A stretch of 46,478 nucleotides of DNA, from NCBI GenBank assembly GCA_001303955.1, contig LJUP01000089.1, positions 1-46,478 of the forward strand. Reading direction: 5' to 3'. This document shows, piece by piece, positions 24,390-32,016 of the stretch. The notes beneath the pieces are model-generated. The model was given only the letters and a program-made list of their open reading frames with translations, was not told the DNA's origin and made no database searches. Both the position numbers and the translations under genes were made by a program. The stretch is from Bacteroides sp. SM23_62 (GTDB lineage: Bacteria > Bacteroidota > Bacteroidia > Bacteroidales > SM23-62). Numbering within the stretch: position 1 is the first letter of the stretch; each line of letters starts with the position of its first letter.

Positions 24390-24414
24390 ACTTGACTATT
24401 TCAGTCGAGTATCT
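24390..24414 (+). promoter_or_regulatory. IscR type-1-like operator
   Basis: A 25-bp near-perfect palindrome: left half ATACTTGACT, five-base centre ATTTC, right half AGTCGAGTAT. It agrees at every position with the IscR type-1 consensus as I remember it (left ATASYYGACT, centre RWWWY, right AGTCRRSTAT). It overlaps the -35 (24394-24399) and most of the spacer of the promoter in front of the cysteine desulfurase gene, the expected place for repression by a [2Fe-2S] Rrf2-family regulator. No iscR gene is in the window. Confidence 0.7.
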
Positions 24415-24422
24415 TATATTTA
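24394..24422 (+). promoter_or_regulatory. Promoter of the nifS-mnmA genes
   Basis: TTGACT (24394-24399), 17-base spacer, TATATT (24417-24422). Strong match to a sigma-70 promoter, about 80 bases of leader before ATG 24510. Overlapped by the IscR-like box. Confidence 0.7.
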
Positions 24423-24509
24423 ATTTCAAGTTAGATTAAGCAGGAATAACAAAAGTGAATTGATCGATAAGAGGAAATTATTGGATATTTTAAATAAGGT
24501 GGAGTAAAA

Positions 24510-25664
24510 ATGAGAAAAGTATATTTTGATCACAGTGCCACGACGCCAATTGATCCCCAGGTTACCGAGGCGATGTTACCATTTTTAAATGAAAAGTTTG
24601 GGAATCCATCCAGTATTCATTCGTATGGTAGAGAGGTGAAAGTGGCGCTGGAAGAAGCGAGAGAAGCAGTAGCTGATTTTTGTAATGTACGAGCAGCGGA
24701 TATTTATTTCACCAGCGGCGGCACTGAATCGGATAATATGGCAATTAAAGGCGTTGCGTATGAGTTAAAAGACAAGGGTAAGCATATTATCACTTCAAAA
24801 GTTGAACATCATGCTGTATTGCATACCTGTGAATTTTTGGAAAAACAAGGGTTTGAAATTACATATTTAGCCCCAGATAAATATGGTATGATTCATCCCG
24901 AAACGGTGGAAAAAGCGATAAGAAAAGTTACAATTTTAATCACGATAATGCATGCAAATAATGAAGTAGGTACGATTAATCCAATCCAAACAATTGGTGA
25001 AATCGCCAGAAATAAAGGGATACTTTTTCATACGGATGCGGTTCAATCATTCGGGAAACTAACGATTGATTTGTCCAAATTACCTGTTGATTTGATGTCG
25101 ATGTCTGGACATAAAATTTATGGTCCTAAAGGTGTTGGTGCTCTTTATATACGTAAAGGTGTACGACTGGTTCAGCTCTCTCATGGCGGTGAACATGAAC
25201 GGAATCGACGTCCTGGAACGGAAAATATTCCCGGAATTATTGGTATGGCAAAAGCAGTTGAACTTCGCAGGGATGGCATGAAGAACGAAGCTAAATATAT
25301 CAGAAATTTACGTGAAAAATTACATAAAAAAATTTCAGAAGTAATTCCCCGCATATTTTTAAACGGTCATCCCCAAAAAAGATTAGCCGGTCATTTGAAT
25401 TTGTCTTTCCAGGGCATTGAAGGGGAAGCACTATTGCTTAGCCTGGATTTGAAAGGCGTGGCTGCTTCCAGTGGTTCTGCCTGCACGTCGGGAAGCATCG
25501 ATCCATCGCATGTGTTATCGGGAATGGGCATTAAACCAGAATTAACTCAATCTTCGATTCGATTTACGCTTGGAAAAGATAATACCGAAGAAGATATTGA
25601 TTACACGGTAAGCATTTTACCAGACATCGTTCAGCGATTGAGGAGTATGTCGGCTCTTGAGTAA
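24510..25664 (+). CDS. nifS: Cysteine desulfurase (NifS/IscS type)
   Basis: A PLP enzyme that removes sulfur from cysteine to give a persulfide for Fe-S clusters and thio-modified tRNA. 384 residues, fold-type I. The PLP lysine is Lys202 in SMSGHKIYGPKGVGALY. HAVLHTCEFL holds the ring-stacking His, and the cysteine-binding RPGTEN block is present. The persulfide Cys325 lies in a short, exposed loop SGSACTSG, as in NifS/IscS. It is the first gene of a pair with mnmA (123 bases between them), a frequent arrangement in which the desulfurase supplies sulfur for tRNA 2-thiouridine. The promoter overlaps an IscR-like box, so iron-sulfur status may control it. No iscU-like scaffold gene is adjacent. 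Confidence 0.95.
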   Translation: MRKVYFDHSATTPIDPQVTEAMLPFLNEKFGNPSSIHSYGREVKVALEEAREAVADFCNVRAADIYFTSGGTESDNMAIKGVAYELKDKGKHIITSKVEHHAVLHTCEFLEKQGFEITYLAPDKYGMIHPETVEKAIRKVTILITIMHANNEVGTINPIQTIGEIARNKGILFHTDAVQSFGKLTIDLSKLPVDLMSMSGHKIYGPKGVGALYIRKGVRLVQLSHGGEHERNRRPGTENIPGIIGMAKAVELRRDGMKNEAKYIRNLREKLHKKISEVIPRIFLNGHPQKRLAGHLNLSFQGIEGEALLLSLDLKGVAASSGSACTSGSIDPSHVLSGMGIKPELTQSSIRFTLGKDNTEEDIDYTVSILPDIVQRLRSMSALE

Positions 25665-25787
25665 ATCAGAGAGAAATTCGATATTCAATATTCGATATTC
25701 TTAATTCAATTTATCGATAAAGTCTTGTCGATGTTACAACACTAAGTGCCTAATTACCCTTCAACTAATAATAACTATCAATTTTAA

Positions 25788-26915
25788 ATGATAATTCCAG
25801 ATCAAGAAAACAGAAATAAAGCAACAGTTGCTGTCGCCATGAGCGGCGGTGTCGATAGTTCAGTGGCTGCGGTTCTTTTGAAAGAAAGAGGATATGATGT
25901 TATTGGCTTGACCATGCATGTTTGGGACTACGAAAAGGTCGGTGGTAATGTTTATAATGAAAGCAGTTGCTGTTCACTCGAATCGATGTATGATGCACGC
26001 TCTGTCTGTCACAATAGGGACATTCCGCATTACGTGATAGATGTAAGAGATGAATTCGAGAAGTATGTGATTGAAAATTTTGAAACTGAATACTTGAATG
26101 GCAGAACACCGAATCCCTGTATTCTATGTAACTCCAGAATAAAATGGAAGGTGTTATTAAAAAAAGCAGTAGAATTGGGTTGTAATTATTTTGCTACCGG
26201 ACATTATGCTCGTGTTGGTTTTGATGATTATAGCGGACGATATATGCTTCGCCGCGGCAGAGATCGTTCAAAAGACCAGGCTTATGCATTGTGGGGACTT
26301 TCCCAGGAGCAATTAAAGCAGACCATTTTTCCGCTTGGCAATTTAACGAAAACTGAGGTCAGGAAAATTGCGGACAATTTAAATTTGAAAATTAAAAATA
26401 AACAGGAAAGTCAGGAAATATGCTTTGTTCCCGATGATGATTATTCAAGATTTTTGCGGGAGAGAAATCCTGATGCTTTTTCCGAAATTCGTGATGGAGA
26501 AATTTTAGATATAAAAGGAAATATAATGGGTTATCATCAAGGATACCCGTTTTATACAATTGGACAGCGAAAGGGATTGGGAATTGCTATCGGAAAGCCA
26601 ATGTATGTTACTGAAATTGATGCGAAGTCGAATAAAATTGTCATCGGGGAAAAAGAGGATTTAAACCAGCAAGGTTTATTGGCACATCATGTAAATTGGA
26701 TCGCTATAGAGAAGCTGACGTCACCATTAAAAGTTGAAGCCCAGATTCGATATAACGATCCGGGGCGCAAGGCTACTGTTTATCCTGCTGAACAGGGATT
26801 TGTAACAGTTAAGTTTCATGGCTATCATCAAGCAGTTACGCCCGGGCAATCGGTGGTGTTTTTCGATGACGATATTGTTGTGGGTGGAGGAGTGATTGAG
26901 AAAGGGTTGAAATAA
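25788..26915 (+). CDS. mnmA: tRNA-specific 2-thiouridylase
   Basis: MnmA activates U34 of Glu, Gln and Lys tRNAs with ATP and inserts sulfur. 375 residues. The PP-loop motif is SGGVDSS (19-25), with LTMHVWDY following. The catalytic region is GRTPNPCILCNSRIKW with Cys111-x-x-Cys114, and the second catalytic Cys212 lies in ESQEICFVPDD. Other blocks: FATGHYARV, DQAYALWGLSQEQL, FYTIGQRKGLG and QIRYNDPG. E. coli MnmA has Asp in place of Cys111; here three cysteines (C-x-x-C plus C) are present, a pattern proposed to bind a [4Fe-4S] cluster in some homologues. An extra Cys61-Cys62 pair also occurs. It lies downstream of the cysteine desulfurase, consistent with a shared role. Confidence 0.95.
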   Translation: MIIPDQENRNKATVAVAMSGGVDSSVAAVLLKERGYDVIGLTMHVWDYEKVGGNVYNESSCCSLESMYDARSVCHNRDIPHYVIDVRDEFEKYVIENFETEYLNGRTPNPCILCNSRIKWKVLLKKAVELGCNYFATGHYARVGFDDYSGRYMLRRGRDRSKDQAYALWGLSQEQLKQTIFPLGNLTKTEVRKIADNLNLKIKNKQESQEICFVPDDDYSRFLRERNPDAFSEIRDGEILDIKGNIMGYHQGYPFYTIGQRKGLGIAIGKPMYVTEIDAKSNKIVIGEKEDLNQQGLLAHHVNWIAIEKLTSPLKVEAQIRYNDPGRKATVYPAEQGFVTVKFHGYHQAVTPGQSVVFFDDDIVVGGGVIEKGLK

Positions 26916-27162
26916 TAGTCAATTTTTTTATCAATATCAGAAAATCGAATTACCCAAACTGGAATAACTATAATCAAAAGTATTTTATATAACGCAGATA
27001 GAATAGATCGAACAGATTAAAATGGATTTTTTCTTGATGATAGTCAATAATCCGTTTCAATCAGTTAAATGCTTTCCATTAGATTAGATTCTTGTTCAAA
27101 AAAATTTTTACTTAAGTATTTATAAATTTTATCTTCGCTTTTCATAACTCTGGAAAAGTCCA
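26916..27162. other. Short intergenic interval with an imperfect inverted repeat
   Basis: CAGATTAAAATGGATT (around 27014-27029) and AATCCGTTTCAATCAG (27049-27064) are imperfect inverted copies. No promoter with good boxes and no coding frame is visible. Confidence 0.35.
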
Positions 27163-27966
27163 ATGGAACCCAAAAAAATAACCGCGCCCATAATTATGAA
27201 AATGAAACGACAGGGCGAAAAAATCGCCGCGCTCACGGCTTATGACTATCTTATGGCTCTTTTTTTGGATGATGCAGGTATTGATATCATCCTGGTCGGC
27301 GATTCTGGTGCAATGGTATTTGCAGGGTATGACTCAACGATTCCGATCACAGTTGATGAAATGATCTACCATACAAAGGCTGCCAGTCGAGGAGTTAAGC
27401 GCGCGTTATTGGTAGCTGATATGCCCTTTCTCTCTTTTCAGGTAAGCACCGAGGATGCTTTGCGTAACGCGGGTAGATTTATTAAAGAGGGAGGAGCCGA
27501 GGCAGTAAAAATGGAAGGTGGAGAGGCAATTGCAGAAACAGCTAATCGAGTTGTAAACGCAGGTATTCCAGTCATGGGACACCTTGGTTTGACTCCGCAA
27601 TCCATCAATCGATTTGGCGGTTACAAAGTCCAGGCACGAACTGAACAAGATGTTGCTAAGTTAATTACAGATGCAATTGCCCTGGAACAAGCAGGCGTTT
27701 TCTCCATTGTCCTTGAAAAAATTCCAGCCGCTGCAGCGAAAAAGGTTACAGAAAAAGTGAATATCCCTACAATTGGTATCGGTGCAGGACCACATTGTGA
27801 TGGTCAAATTTTGGTTACCCATGATATCCTGGGTTTATTTGAAAAGTTCAGACCGAAGTTTGTTCGTGTATATGCTGAAATGGGCAGGGAAATTCGGGAG
27901 GCTTGTGCTCGATATGCTGAAGATGTTAAATTAAGTAATTTCCCGAACCAGGATGAAAGTTATTAA
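27163..27966 (+). CDS. panB: 3-methyl-2-oxobutanoate hydroxymethyltransferase
   Basis: PanB adds a hydroxymethyl group from methylene-tetrahydrofolate to ketoisovalerate, the first step of pantothenate synthesis. 267 residues, typical length. Blocks: ITAPIIMKMKRQGEKIAALT, AYDYLMALFLDDAGIDIILVG, DSGAMVFAGYDSTIPITVDE, PFLSFQVSTEDALRNAGRFI, VKMEGGE, GHLGLTPQSINRFGGYKVQA, then TIGIGAGPHCDGQILVTHD. Asp and Glu ligands for the active-site metal are in the DSGAM and MEGG segments. PanC follows 293 bases later, separated by a 142-bp palindromic element inserted into other repeat DNA; before that insertion the two genes were probably close. No panD or panE is visible in the window. Confidence 0.97.
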   Translation: MEPKKITAPIIMKMKRQGEKIAALTAYDYLMALFLDDAGIDIILVGDSGAMVFAGYDSTIPITVDEMIYHTKAASRGVKRALLVADMPFLSFQVSTEDALRNAGRFIKEGGAEAVKMEGGEAIAETANRVVNAGIPVMGHLGLTPQSINRFGGYKVQARTEQDVAKLITDAIALEQAGVFSIVLEKIPAAAAKKVTEKVNIPTIGIGAGPHCDGQILVTHDILGLFEKFRPKFVRVYAEMGREIREACARYAEDVKLSNFPNQDESY

Positions 27967-27990
27967 AGGTAATTGGGTGACTGAGTAATT

Positions 27991-28132
27991 AGTGTCTGTC
28001 TGGGAAAAAAGTTTGTGTCATTTCGACCGAAGGGAGAAATCTGTAAGTCCAATATTTTCGTAAAAATCAGATTCCTCACTTCGTTCGGAATGACAGCTTT
28101 TAAGAATAATTGATACTTTTCAGACAGACACT
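27991..28132 (+). repeat. 142-bp palindromic element, complete copy B
   Basis: Same ends (AGTGTCTGTCTG and CAGACAGACACT) and length as copy A. It is inserted between panB and panC inside a pre-existing repeat built of GTAATTGGGTGACTGAGTAATT-like words, whose continuation (GATTAGGTAAG and so on) resumes on its right side. The flanks are AATT and GATT, so no clean target duplication. It almost certainly forms a strong hairpin in the panB-panC transcript. Confidence 0.82.
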
Positions 28133-28259
28133 GATTAGGTAAGTCGGTAATGAAGAATGAAGTAGTAAATCCAATTACCCAAATACCTAATCACCCAATA
28201 ATCCAACTCCTGATTACAATATTCCAGACAATTACTGAAATGAATAACGGATATTATTA

Positions 28260-29138
28260 ATGAAGGTAATTACCAAAATAGCAGAAATGCAAAAAGAAGC
28301 CGATCAGTTGCGCATCCAGGAAAAAAAAATTAGTTTAGTTCCAACAATGGGATATTTGCATGAAGGACATTTAAGTTTAGTTCGAGAAGCAAGAGCGCGC
28401 TCCGATGTCGTGGTAATGAGTATTTTCGTGAATCCAAGTCAATTTGGTCCGAGTGAGGATTTTAAAGATTATCCCCGCGACTTTAACCATGATGTGGAGC
28501 TTGCCAGGTCAGCCGGATGTGACATTATTTTTTATCCCGACGCACAAGAAGTTTATCCAGAGCCCTATTTGACTTATGTCGAGGTGGAGAGACTCACCAA
28601 AGTTTTATGTGGTGTATCACGTCCAACTCATTTTCGAGGAGTTACAACCATTGTCGCTAAATTGTTTAATATAGTCAAGCCTCAGCTTGCTGTATTTGGT
28701 CAAAAAGATGCACAACAGGCAATTGTGATTAAACGAATGGTGAAAGACTTAAATTATGATATCGAAATTATTGTGGCGCCAATTATCCGTGAAAAAGACG
28801 GACTCGCCATGAGTTCCCGAAATACTTATCTAACAAAAGCACAAAGGATACAGGCGACAGTGCTTTACCAATCTCTAATGGTTGCCAAAAAGATGATTGA
28901 CGCTGGAGAGCGCAAGGCGACAATTATAAAGAAACGAATGAGAGATTTGATTGAACAACAACCAGATGCAATTGTTGATTATATAGAAATCGTTGATACA
29001 ACGACACTTGAATCTCAAACAGCATTAAATGGAGAAGTGTTGATAGCATTGGCTGTGAAAGTTGGCAAACCTCGTTTAATTGATAATATTATTGTTAGAG
29101 TTTTGGAACGAACTATTAATACTGAAAGTTTAAAATAG
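28260..29138 (+). CDS. panC: Pantothenate synthetase
   Basis: PanC joins pantoate and beta-alanine with ATP. 292 residues. The HIGH-type motif is VPTMGYLHEGHLSLVREA, and ATP- and pantoate-site blocks are IFVNPSQFGPSEDFKDYPRD, VLCGVSRPTHFRGVTTIVAK, FNIVKPQLAVFGQKDAQQ, the KMSKS-like loop GLAMSSRNTYLT, and the C-terminal beta domain. Translation start ATG 28260, with no strong Shine-Dalgarno (nearest is TAACGGA). Immediately after the stop (2 bases) a palindromic GTAAT-CTGAG element begins (29140-29219), which may serve as transcript end. Co-operates with PanB. Confidence 0.97.
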   Translation: MKVITKIAEMQKEADQLRIQEKKISLVPTMGYLHEGHLSLVREARARSDVVVMSIFVNPSQFGPSEDFKDYPRDFNHDVELARSAGCDIIFYPDAQEVYPEPYLTYVEVERLTKVLCGVSRPTHFRGVTTIVAKLFNIVKPQLAVFGQKDAQQAIVIKRMVKDLNYDIEIIVAPIIREKDGLAMSSRNTYLTKAQRIQATVLYQSLMVAKKMIDAGERKATIIKKRMRDLIEQQPDAIVDYIEIVDTTTLESQTALNGEVLIALAVKVGKPRLIDNIIVRVLERTINTESLK

Positions 29139-29139
29139 A

Positions 29140-29219
29140 GTAATGCAGCAGTTATTGGTTGGCAAGCGTAACCTTTCAAAGGTTTAAGGTTATTTCCCTT
29201 CTCAAGATTGAGCAATTAC
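29140..29219. repeat. GTAAT...CTGAG palindromic element, copy 1
   Basis: Starts GTAATGCAGCAGTTATTGG two bases after the panC stop and ends GATTGAGCAATTAC. The copy at 33044-33136, in the opposite orientation, starts 5 bases after the mtnA stop. Both contain AACCTTTCAAA-type inner arms. About 80-93 bp, no coding capacity. Confidence 0.65.
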
Positions 29220-29267
29220 AAAATAGAGAAAAAAAACATTGACATTGTTAAAAATAATTATTTAATT

Positions 29268-29365
29268 AGTGTCTGTCTGAAAAGTATCAATTATTCTTAA
29301 AAGCTGTCATTCCGAACGAAGTGAGGAATCTGATTTTTACGAAAATATTGGACTTACAGATTTCT
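29268..29365 (-). repeat. 142-bp palindromic element, truncated inverted copy C
   Basis: It begins AGTGTCTGTCTGAAAAG and follows the reverse complement of copy B closely up to ACAGATTTCT, then stops. The remaining 44 bases or so are absent. The truncation point falls exactly at the end of codon 15 of the following reading frame, whose first 15 codons are therefore element sequence. Confidence 0.8.
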
Positions 29366-29866
29366 ATATTTATTTTTACTGTGATTATCGTCCTTATTAT
29401 TCCTTACCTGGTTTTTGGACAATTGAAGAGTCAGGATAAACCAGTTCGAATCAAGCAAGAAATTGTGCAACCAATTCAAGATAAGTTTTTAGGACTCAGC
29501 ATCTTTGACCCATCAAAGTTTAGCATGTCTCATAGTATCTCTATGTCCTATTTTACATTAGGGGGCAAAGGAATATCGCAGAGCCTTTATCTTAATACCA
29601 TGTCTTATCAAATTGCTTCTCCTCTATTGCTCAGGGTACAATGGGGAATTCAGAATTTTCCATATAATACACTCGCCAAAAATAACCCAGTATTTGAGAG
29701 TGGATTGTTCCTTTCCGGTGCAGAATTACAATATAAGCCCAGTGATAAACTCGAAATGAGACTTCAATTTAATAGAATGCCGAATTATATGTATAATCGT
29801 TATTGGTATGACAATCCTTTACGACCTTACAGAAGTTCTCTCTGGGATTGGGATGAAAAAAAATGA
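29321..29866 (+). CDS. Small exported protein, start region derived from a palindromic element
   Basis: A 181-residue protein with a hydrophobic signal segment (IFIFTVIIVLIIPYLVFG), then a beta-rich mature part with the repeated words SMSHSISMSYFTLGGKGISQ, SLYLNTMSYQIASPLLLRVQ and NRMPNYMYNRYWYDN, as in small outer-membrane-type proteins of FCB bacteria. I do not recognise a named family. The frame starts at GTG 29321 inside the truncated palindromic element; the next possible start is TTG 29348, also inside it. No ATG precedes the signal segment and no good ribosome site is seen, so the native 5' end was probably lost. It is followed by a strong terminator (29911-29942). Expression is therefore in doubt. 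Confidence 0.6.
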   Translation: MRNLIFTKILDLQISIFIFTVIIVLIIPYLVFGQLKSQDKPVRIKQEIVQPIQDKFLGLSIFDPSKFSMSHSISMSYFTLGGKGISQSLYLNTMSYQIASPLLLRVQWGIQNFPYNTLAKNNPVFESGLFLSGAELQYKPSDKLEMRLQFNRMPNYMYNRYWYDNPLRPYRSSLWDWDEKK

Positions 29867-29910
29867 TTAATATTAAGGAAGGGAACTGGATGTTATTTTT
29901 AATTGGATAG

Positions 29911-29942
29911 AATAGCCGAGAAATATCTCGGTTATTTTTTTG
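29911..29942 (+). terminator. Rho-independent terminator
   Basis: AATAGCCGAGA (29911-29921), a four-base loop, TCTCGGTTATT (29926-29936), then T's to 29941. An 11-bp stem with one G-U pair. It ends the unit carrying the small exported protein. Confidence 0.9.
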
Positions 29943-29984
29943 CAAATTTCATTTTCTAACAAGTTAACTATAAAAGAGCTTCAC

Positions 29985-30548
29985 ATGGTTTATAAACGAG
30001 GGAAAAAAATCGAACTTAGAAAAAGGAAAGAGACAGAGAAAGAAAAAAAAGCAAAAGCAAGGAAAAAGAAAACAAAGAATTTCAAGGAATCTTTTGAAAG
30101 TTTTCGACTTACTTTCGCGATCTTCCTTCTTATTGGAGCAAATCTCATTTTTATCCTTTCAATTATATTCCAATCATTTGCCACAAAAGGAACAACAGGT
30201 TCTATGATAACTTCCAGCGATGAAATTGTTCGACCTGAACAGCCTCAAAAAATCCTCAAGGTTAAGGTACGAAATGGCTGTGGAGTTCCGGGAGTTGCAA
30301 AAAAATTAACTGATTATCTCCGGCAAAGAAATATTGATGTTGTAGATTTTGATAATTTTGAACGTTATGATGTGTCTGAAACGTTGGTGCTTGACCGAAG
30401 GGATTATGACCTCGTTAATGCTAAGTTTATTGGAAGAATCATTGGTGTTGAAGAAAATAAAGTGATCCCATATATTAATTCTGACCTGCAGTTAGATGTG
30501 ACAATAATCATCGGCAAAAATTATTCACAATTGAAAGCCTTCCGATAA
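29985..30548 (+). CDS. LytR C-terminal-domain (LytR_C) membrane protein
   Basis: A 187-residue protein. The first 35 residues are extremely basic (KRGKKIELRKRKETEKEKKA and on), then comes one membrane helix (FRLTFAIFLLIGANLIFILS), then an exported domain of about 110 residues. The start of that domain, LKVKVRNGCGVPGVAKKLTD, is the V-x-N-G-x-G-x-x-G-x-A-x-x-x-x-x-x-L signature of LytR_C, and it ends LQLDVTIIIGKNYSQLKAF. The domain is associated with cell-envelope proteins but its exact role is unknown. The frame is open to a TTG in the terminator at 29940, but ATG 29985 is the credible start. waaA follows 48 bases later, so they may be co-transcribed. Confidence 0.8.
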   Translation: MVYKRGKKIELRKRKETEKEKKAKARKKKTKNFKESFESFRLTFAIFLLIGANLIFILSIIFQSFATKGTTGSMITSSDEIVRPEQPQKILKVKVRNGCGVPGVAKKLTDYLRQRNIDVVDFDNFERYDVSETLVLDRRDYDLVNAKFIGRIIGVEENKVIPYINSDLQLDVTIIIGKNYSQLKAFR

Positions 30549-30596
30549 AAATTGTATATTAAGTTATTTACCGGATAGTAATGTTCTGGAGTATGA

Positions 30597-31886
30597 ATGA
30601 GACGGTTGTTGCTGGTCTTTTACAATATCTTTATTGTTCCGTTGTTATTTTTAGGAGTTGTTGTTGGAAGTTTGATCAATGCCAAAATCCGAAAGGGATT
30701 AAGAGGACGAAGAAAAATTATTAAAAAAATTCAGTATAGTCTGCCTCCTGTTAAAACTGAGGGATCAAGAATCTGGATTCATGTCTCCTCCTATGGGGAA
30801 TTCTTGCAAGCCAAGCCGGTTTTGAGTTATTTAAAGAAATTAAATCCGAATATTTTTAATATTATTAGTTTTTTTTCACCATCGGGATATGACAATGTCG
30901 CTGTCCAAACACCAGTAGATTTCAAATGCTATCTCCCGTTTGATTCTTATTTTCAGGCGAAGAAATTTATATCAATTATTGCTCCAAAAGTAGCAGTTAT
31001 TGTCAGACATGATATTTGGCCTAATTTTGTCTGGCGGTTAAGCCAAAAAAAAATTCCATTAATTCTGATCGATGCTTCTATACATCAAAAATCTTCCCGT
31101 CTGTTGCCAATTTTCAAGCAAATAAATCGATATCTGTTTAGTTTAATGGAGGCGATTTTAGTTATTTCCACCGAGGAACAACAGAAATTCAGCCAACTGG
31201 TAGAAGACACCAAAAAGTTGATTGTAATTGGCGATACGAAATATGACCAGGTGTATGAACGTTCTCAACACCTGGATCGCATTGCGCGACTCATAAAAGA
31301 GCCAGGGCTTAAACAAAAGAAAATTATTATTGCAGGAAGTAGCTGGCAAGCTGATGAGGATTACTTGATACCAGCTTTCAAGCAATTGTCCAGCAAATTT
31401 GAAGATTTAATTTTGATTTTGGCGCCTCACGAACCAACACCATCCAGAGTTGAAGAAATCGAACATCGGCTTAACCAGGCTCAACTAACTTCGGAACGGT
31501 TATCACAATTAAAGCCAGGGCAGTTAGATTCACACTGCTTAATTATCGATCAAATTGGATTATTAGCAAATATTTATTACCTCGGCAAAATTACTTTTGT
31601 CGGGGGCAGTTTTCACTACAAGATTCATAATGTGCTGGAACCGGCTGTTTATGGTATTCCTGTGATCTTTGGGCCTAAAATGACTAACTCTTCAGAGGCA
31701 CAGAATCTTTTGAAACACGATGCAGCGATTTTGGTAAACTCGAGTCAGGAGATTGTTGAAGTGATCTCAAACCTTCTAGAAAATCCCGAATACGCGAAAG
31801 GATATGGAGAGCGAGCCAGGCAAGTTGTAATGCAAAATGTCGGCAGTTCTGAGAAGATTGCTCAATTTTTACTAAAATATTTATGA
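30597..31886 (+). CDS. waaA: 3-deoxy-D-manno-octulosonic acid (Kdo) transferase
   Basis: WaaA (KdtA, GT30) adds Kdo from CMP-Kdo to lipid A precursor at the inner membrane. 429 residues with an N-terminal membrane segment (LVFYNIFIVPLLFLGVVVG). The catalytic-type base is Glu68 in WIHVSSYGEFLQAKPVLSYL (HAASVGE in E. coli; here VSSYGE). Further blocks: RHDIWPNFVWRLSQKKIPLI, GDTKYDQVYER, AGSSWQADE, LAPHEPTP and FVGGSFHYKIHNVLEPAVYG. In E. coli this last block has GHN; here IHN. TGGAG sits 5 bases before ATG 30597. Together with the lpx operon this shows a Kdo-lipid A outer membrane. Confidence 0.94.
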   Translation: MRRLLLVFYNIFIVPLLFLGVVVGSLINAKIRKGLRGRRKIIKKIQYSLPPVKTEGSRIWIHVSSYGEFLQAKPVLSYLKKLNPNIFNIISFFSPSGYDNVAVQTPVDFKCYLPFDSYFQAKKFISIIAPKVAVIVRHDIWPNFVWRLSQKKIPLILIDASIHQKSSRLLPIFKQINRYLFSLMEAILVISTEEQQKFSQLVEDTKKLIVIGDTKYDQVYERSQHLDRIARLIKEPGLKQKKIIIAGSSWQADEDYLIPAFKQLSSKFEDLILILAPHEPTPSRVEEIEHRLNQAQLTSERLSQLKPGQLDSHCLIIDQIGLLANIYYLGKITFVGGSFHYKIHNVLEPAVYGIPVIFGPKMTNSSEAQNLLKHDAAILVNSSQEIVEVISNLLENPEYAKGYGERARQVVMQNVGSSEKIAQFLLKYL

Positions 31887-31898
31887 GTCTACTCTTAA

Positions 31899-31972
31899 TA
31901 CCGATTCCATCGCTAAAATACGCCTTTGTCATTGCATAAAAACAACAACTTATTTAAGCGATGGAATCGGTA
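31899..31972. repeat. GATTCCATCGCT palindrome family, copy 2
   Basis: TACCGATTCCATCGCT (31899-31914) and AGCGATGGAATCGGTA (31957-31972) are exact 16-base inverted arms, and the match continues inward with one mismatch for a few more bases. The 42-base spacer is A+T-rich. Same arms as 832-862. It lies between waaA and mtnA. Confidence 0.75.
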
Positions 31973-32016
31973 ATCCATCTTTTAAGAATGCACTCATTTA
32001 TAACTGAGGAAAACTA

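Larger units (their letters stand above)
24103..24509. other. Divergent control region between the HAD gene and nifS
   Basis: 407 bases without a coding frame. The left part is A+T-rich and featureless. The right part holds the promoter and IscR-like palindrome of nifS (24390-24422) and an 87-base leader with GTGGAG (about 24498-24504) ahead of ATG 24510. Confidence 0.65.
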
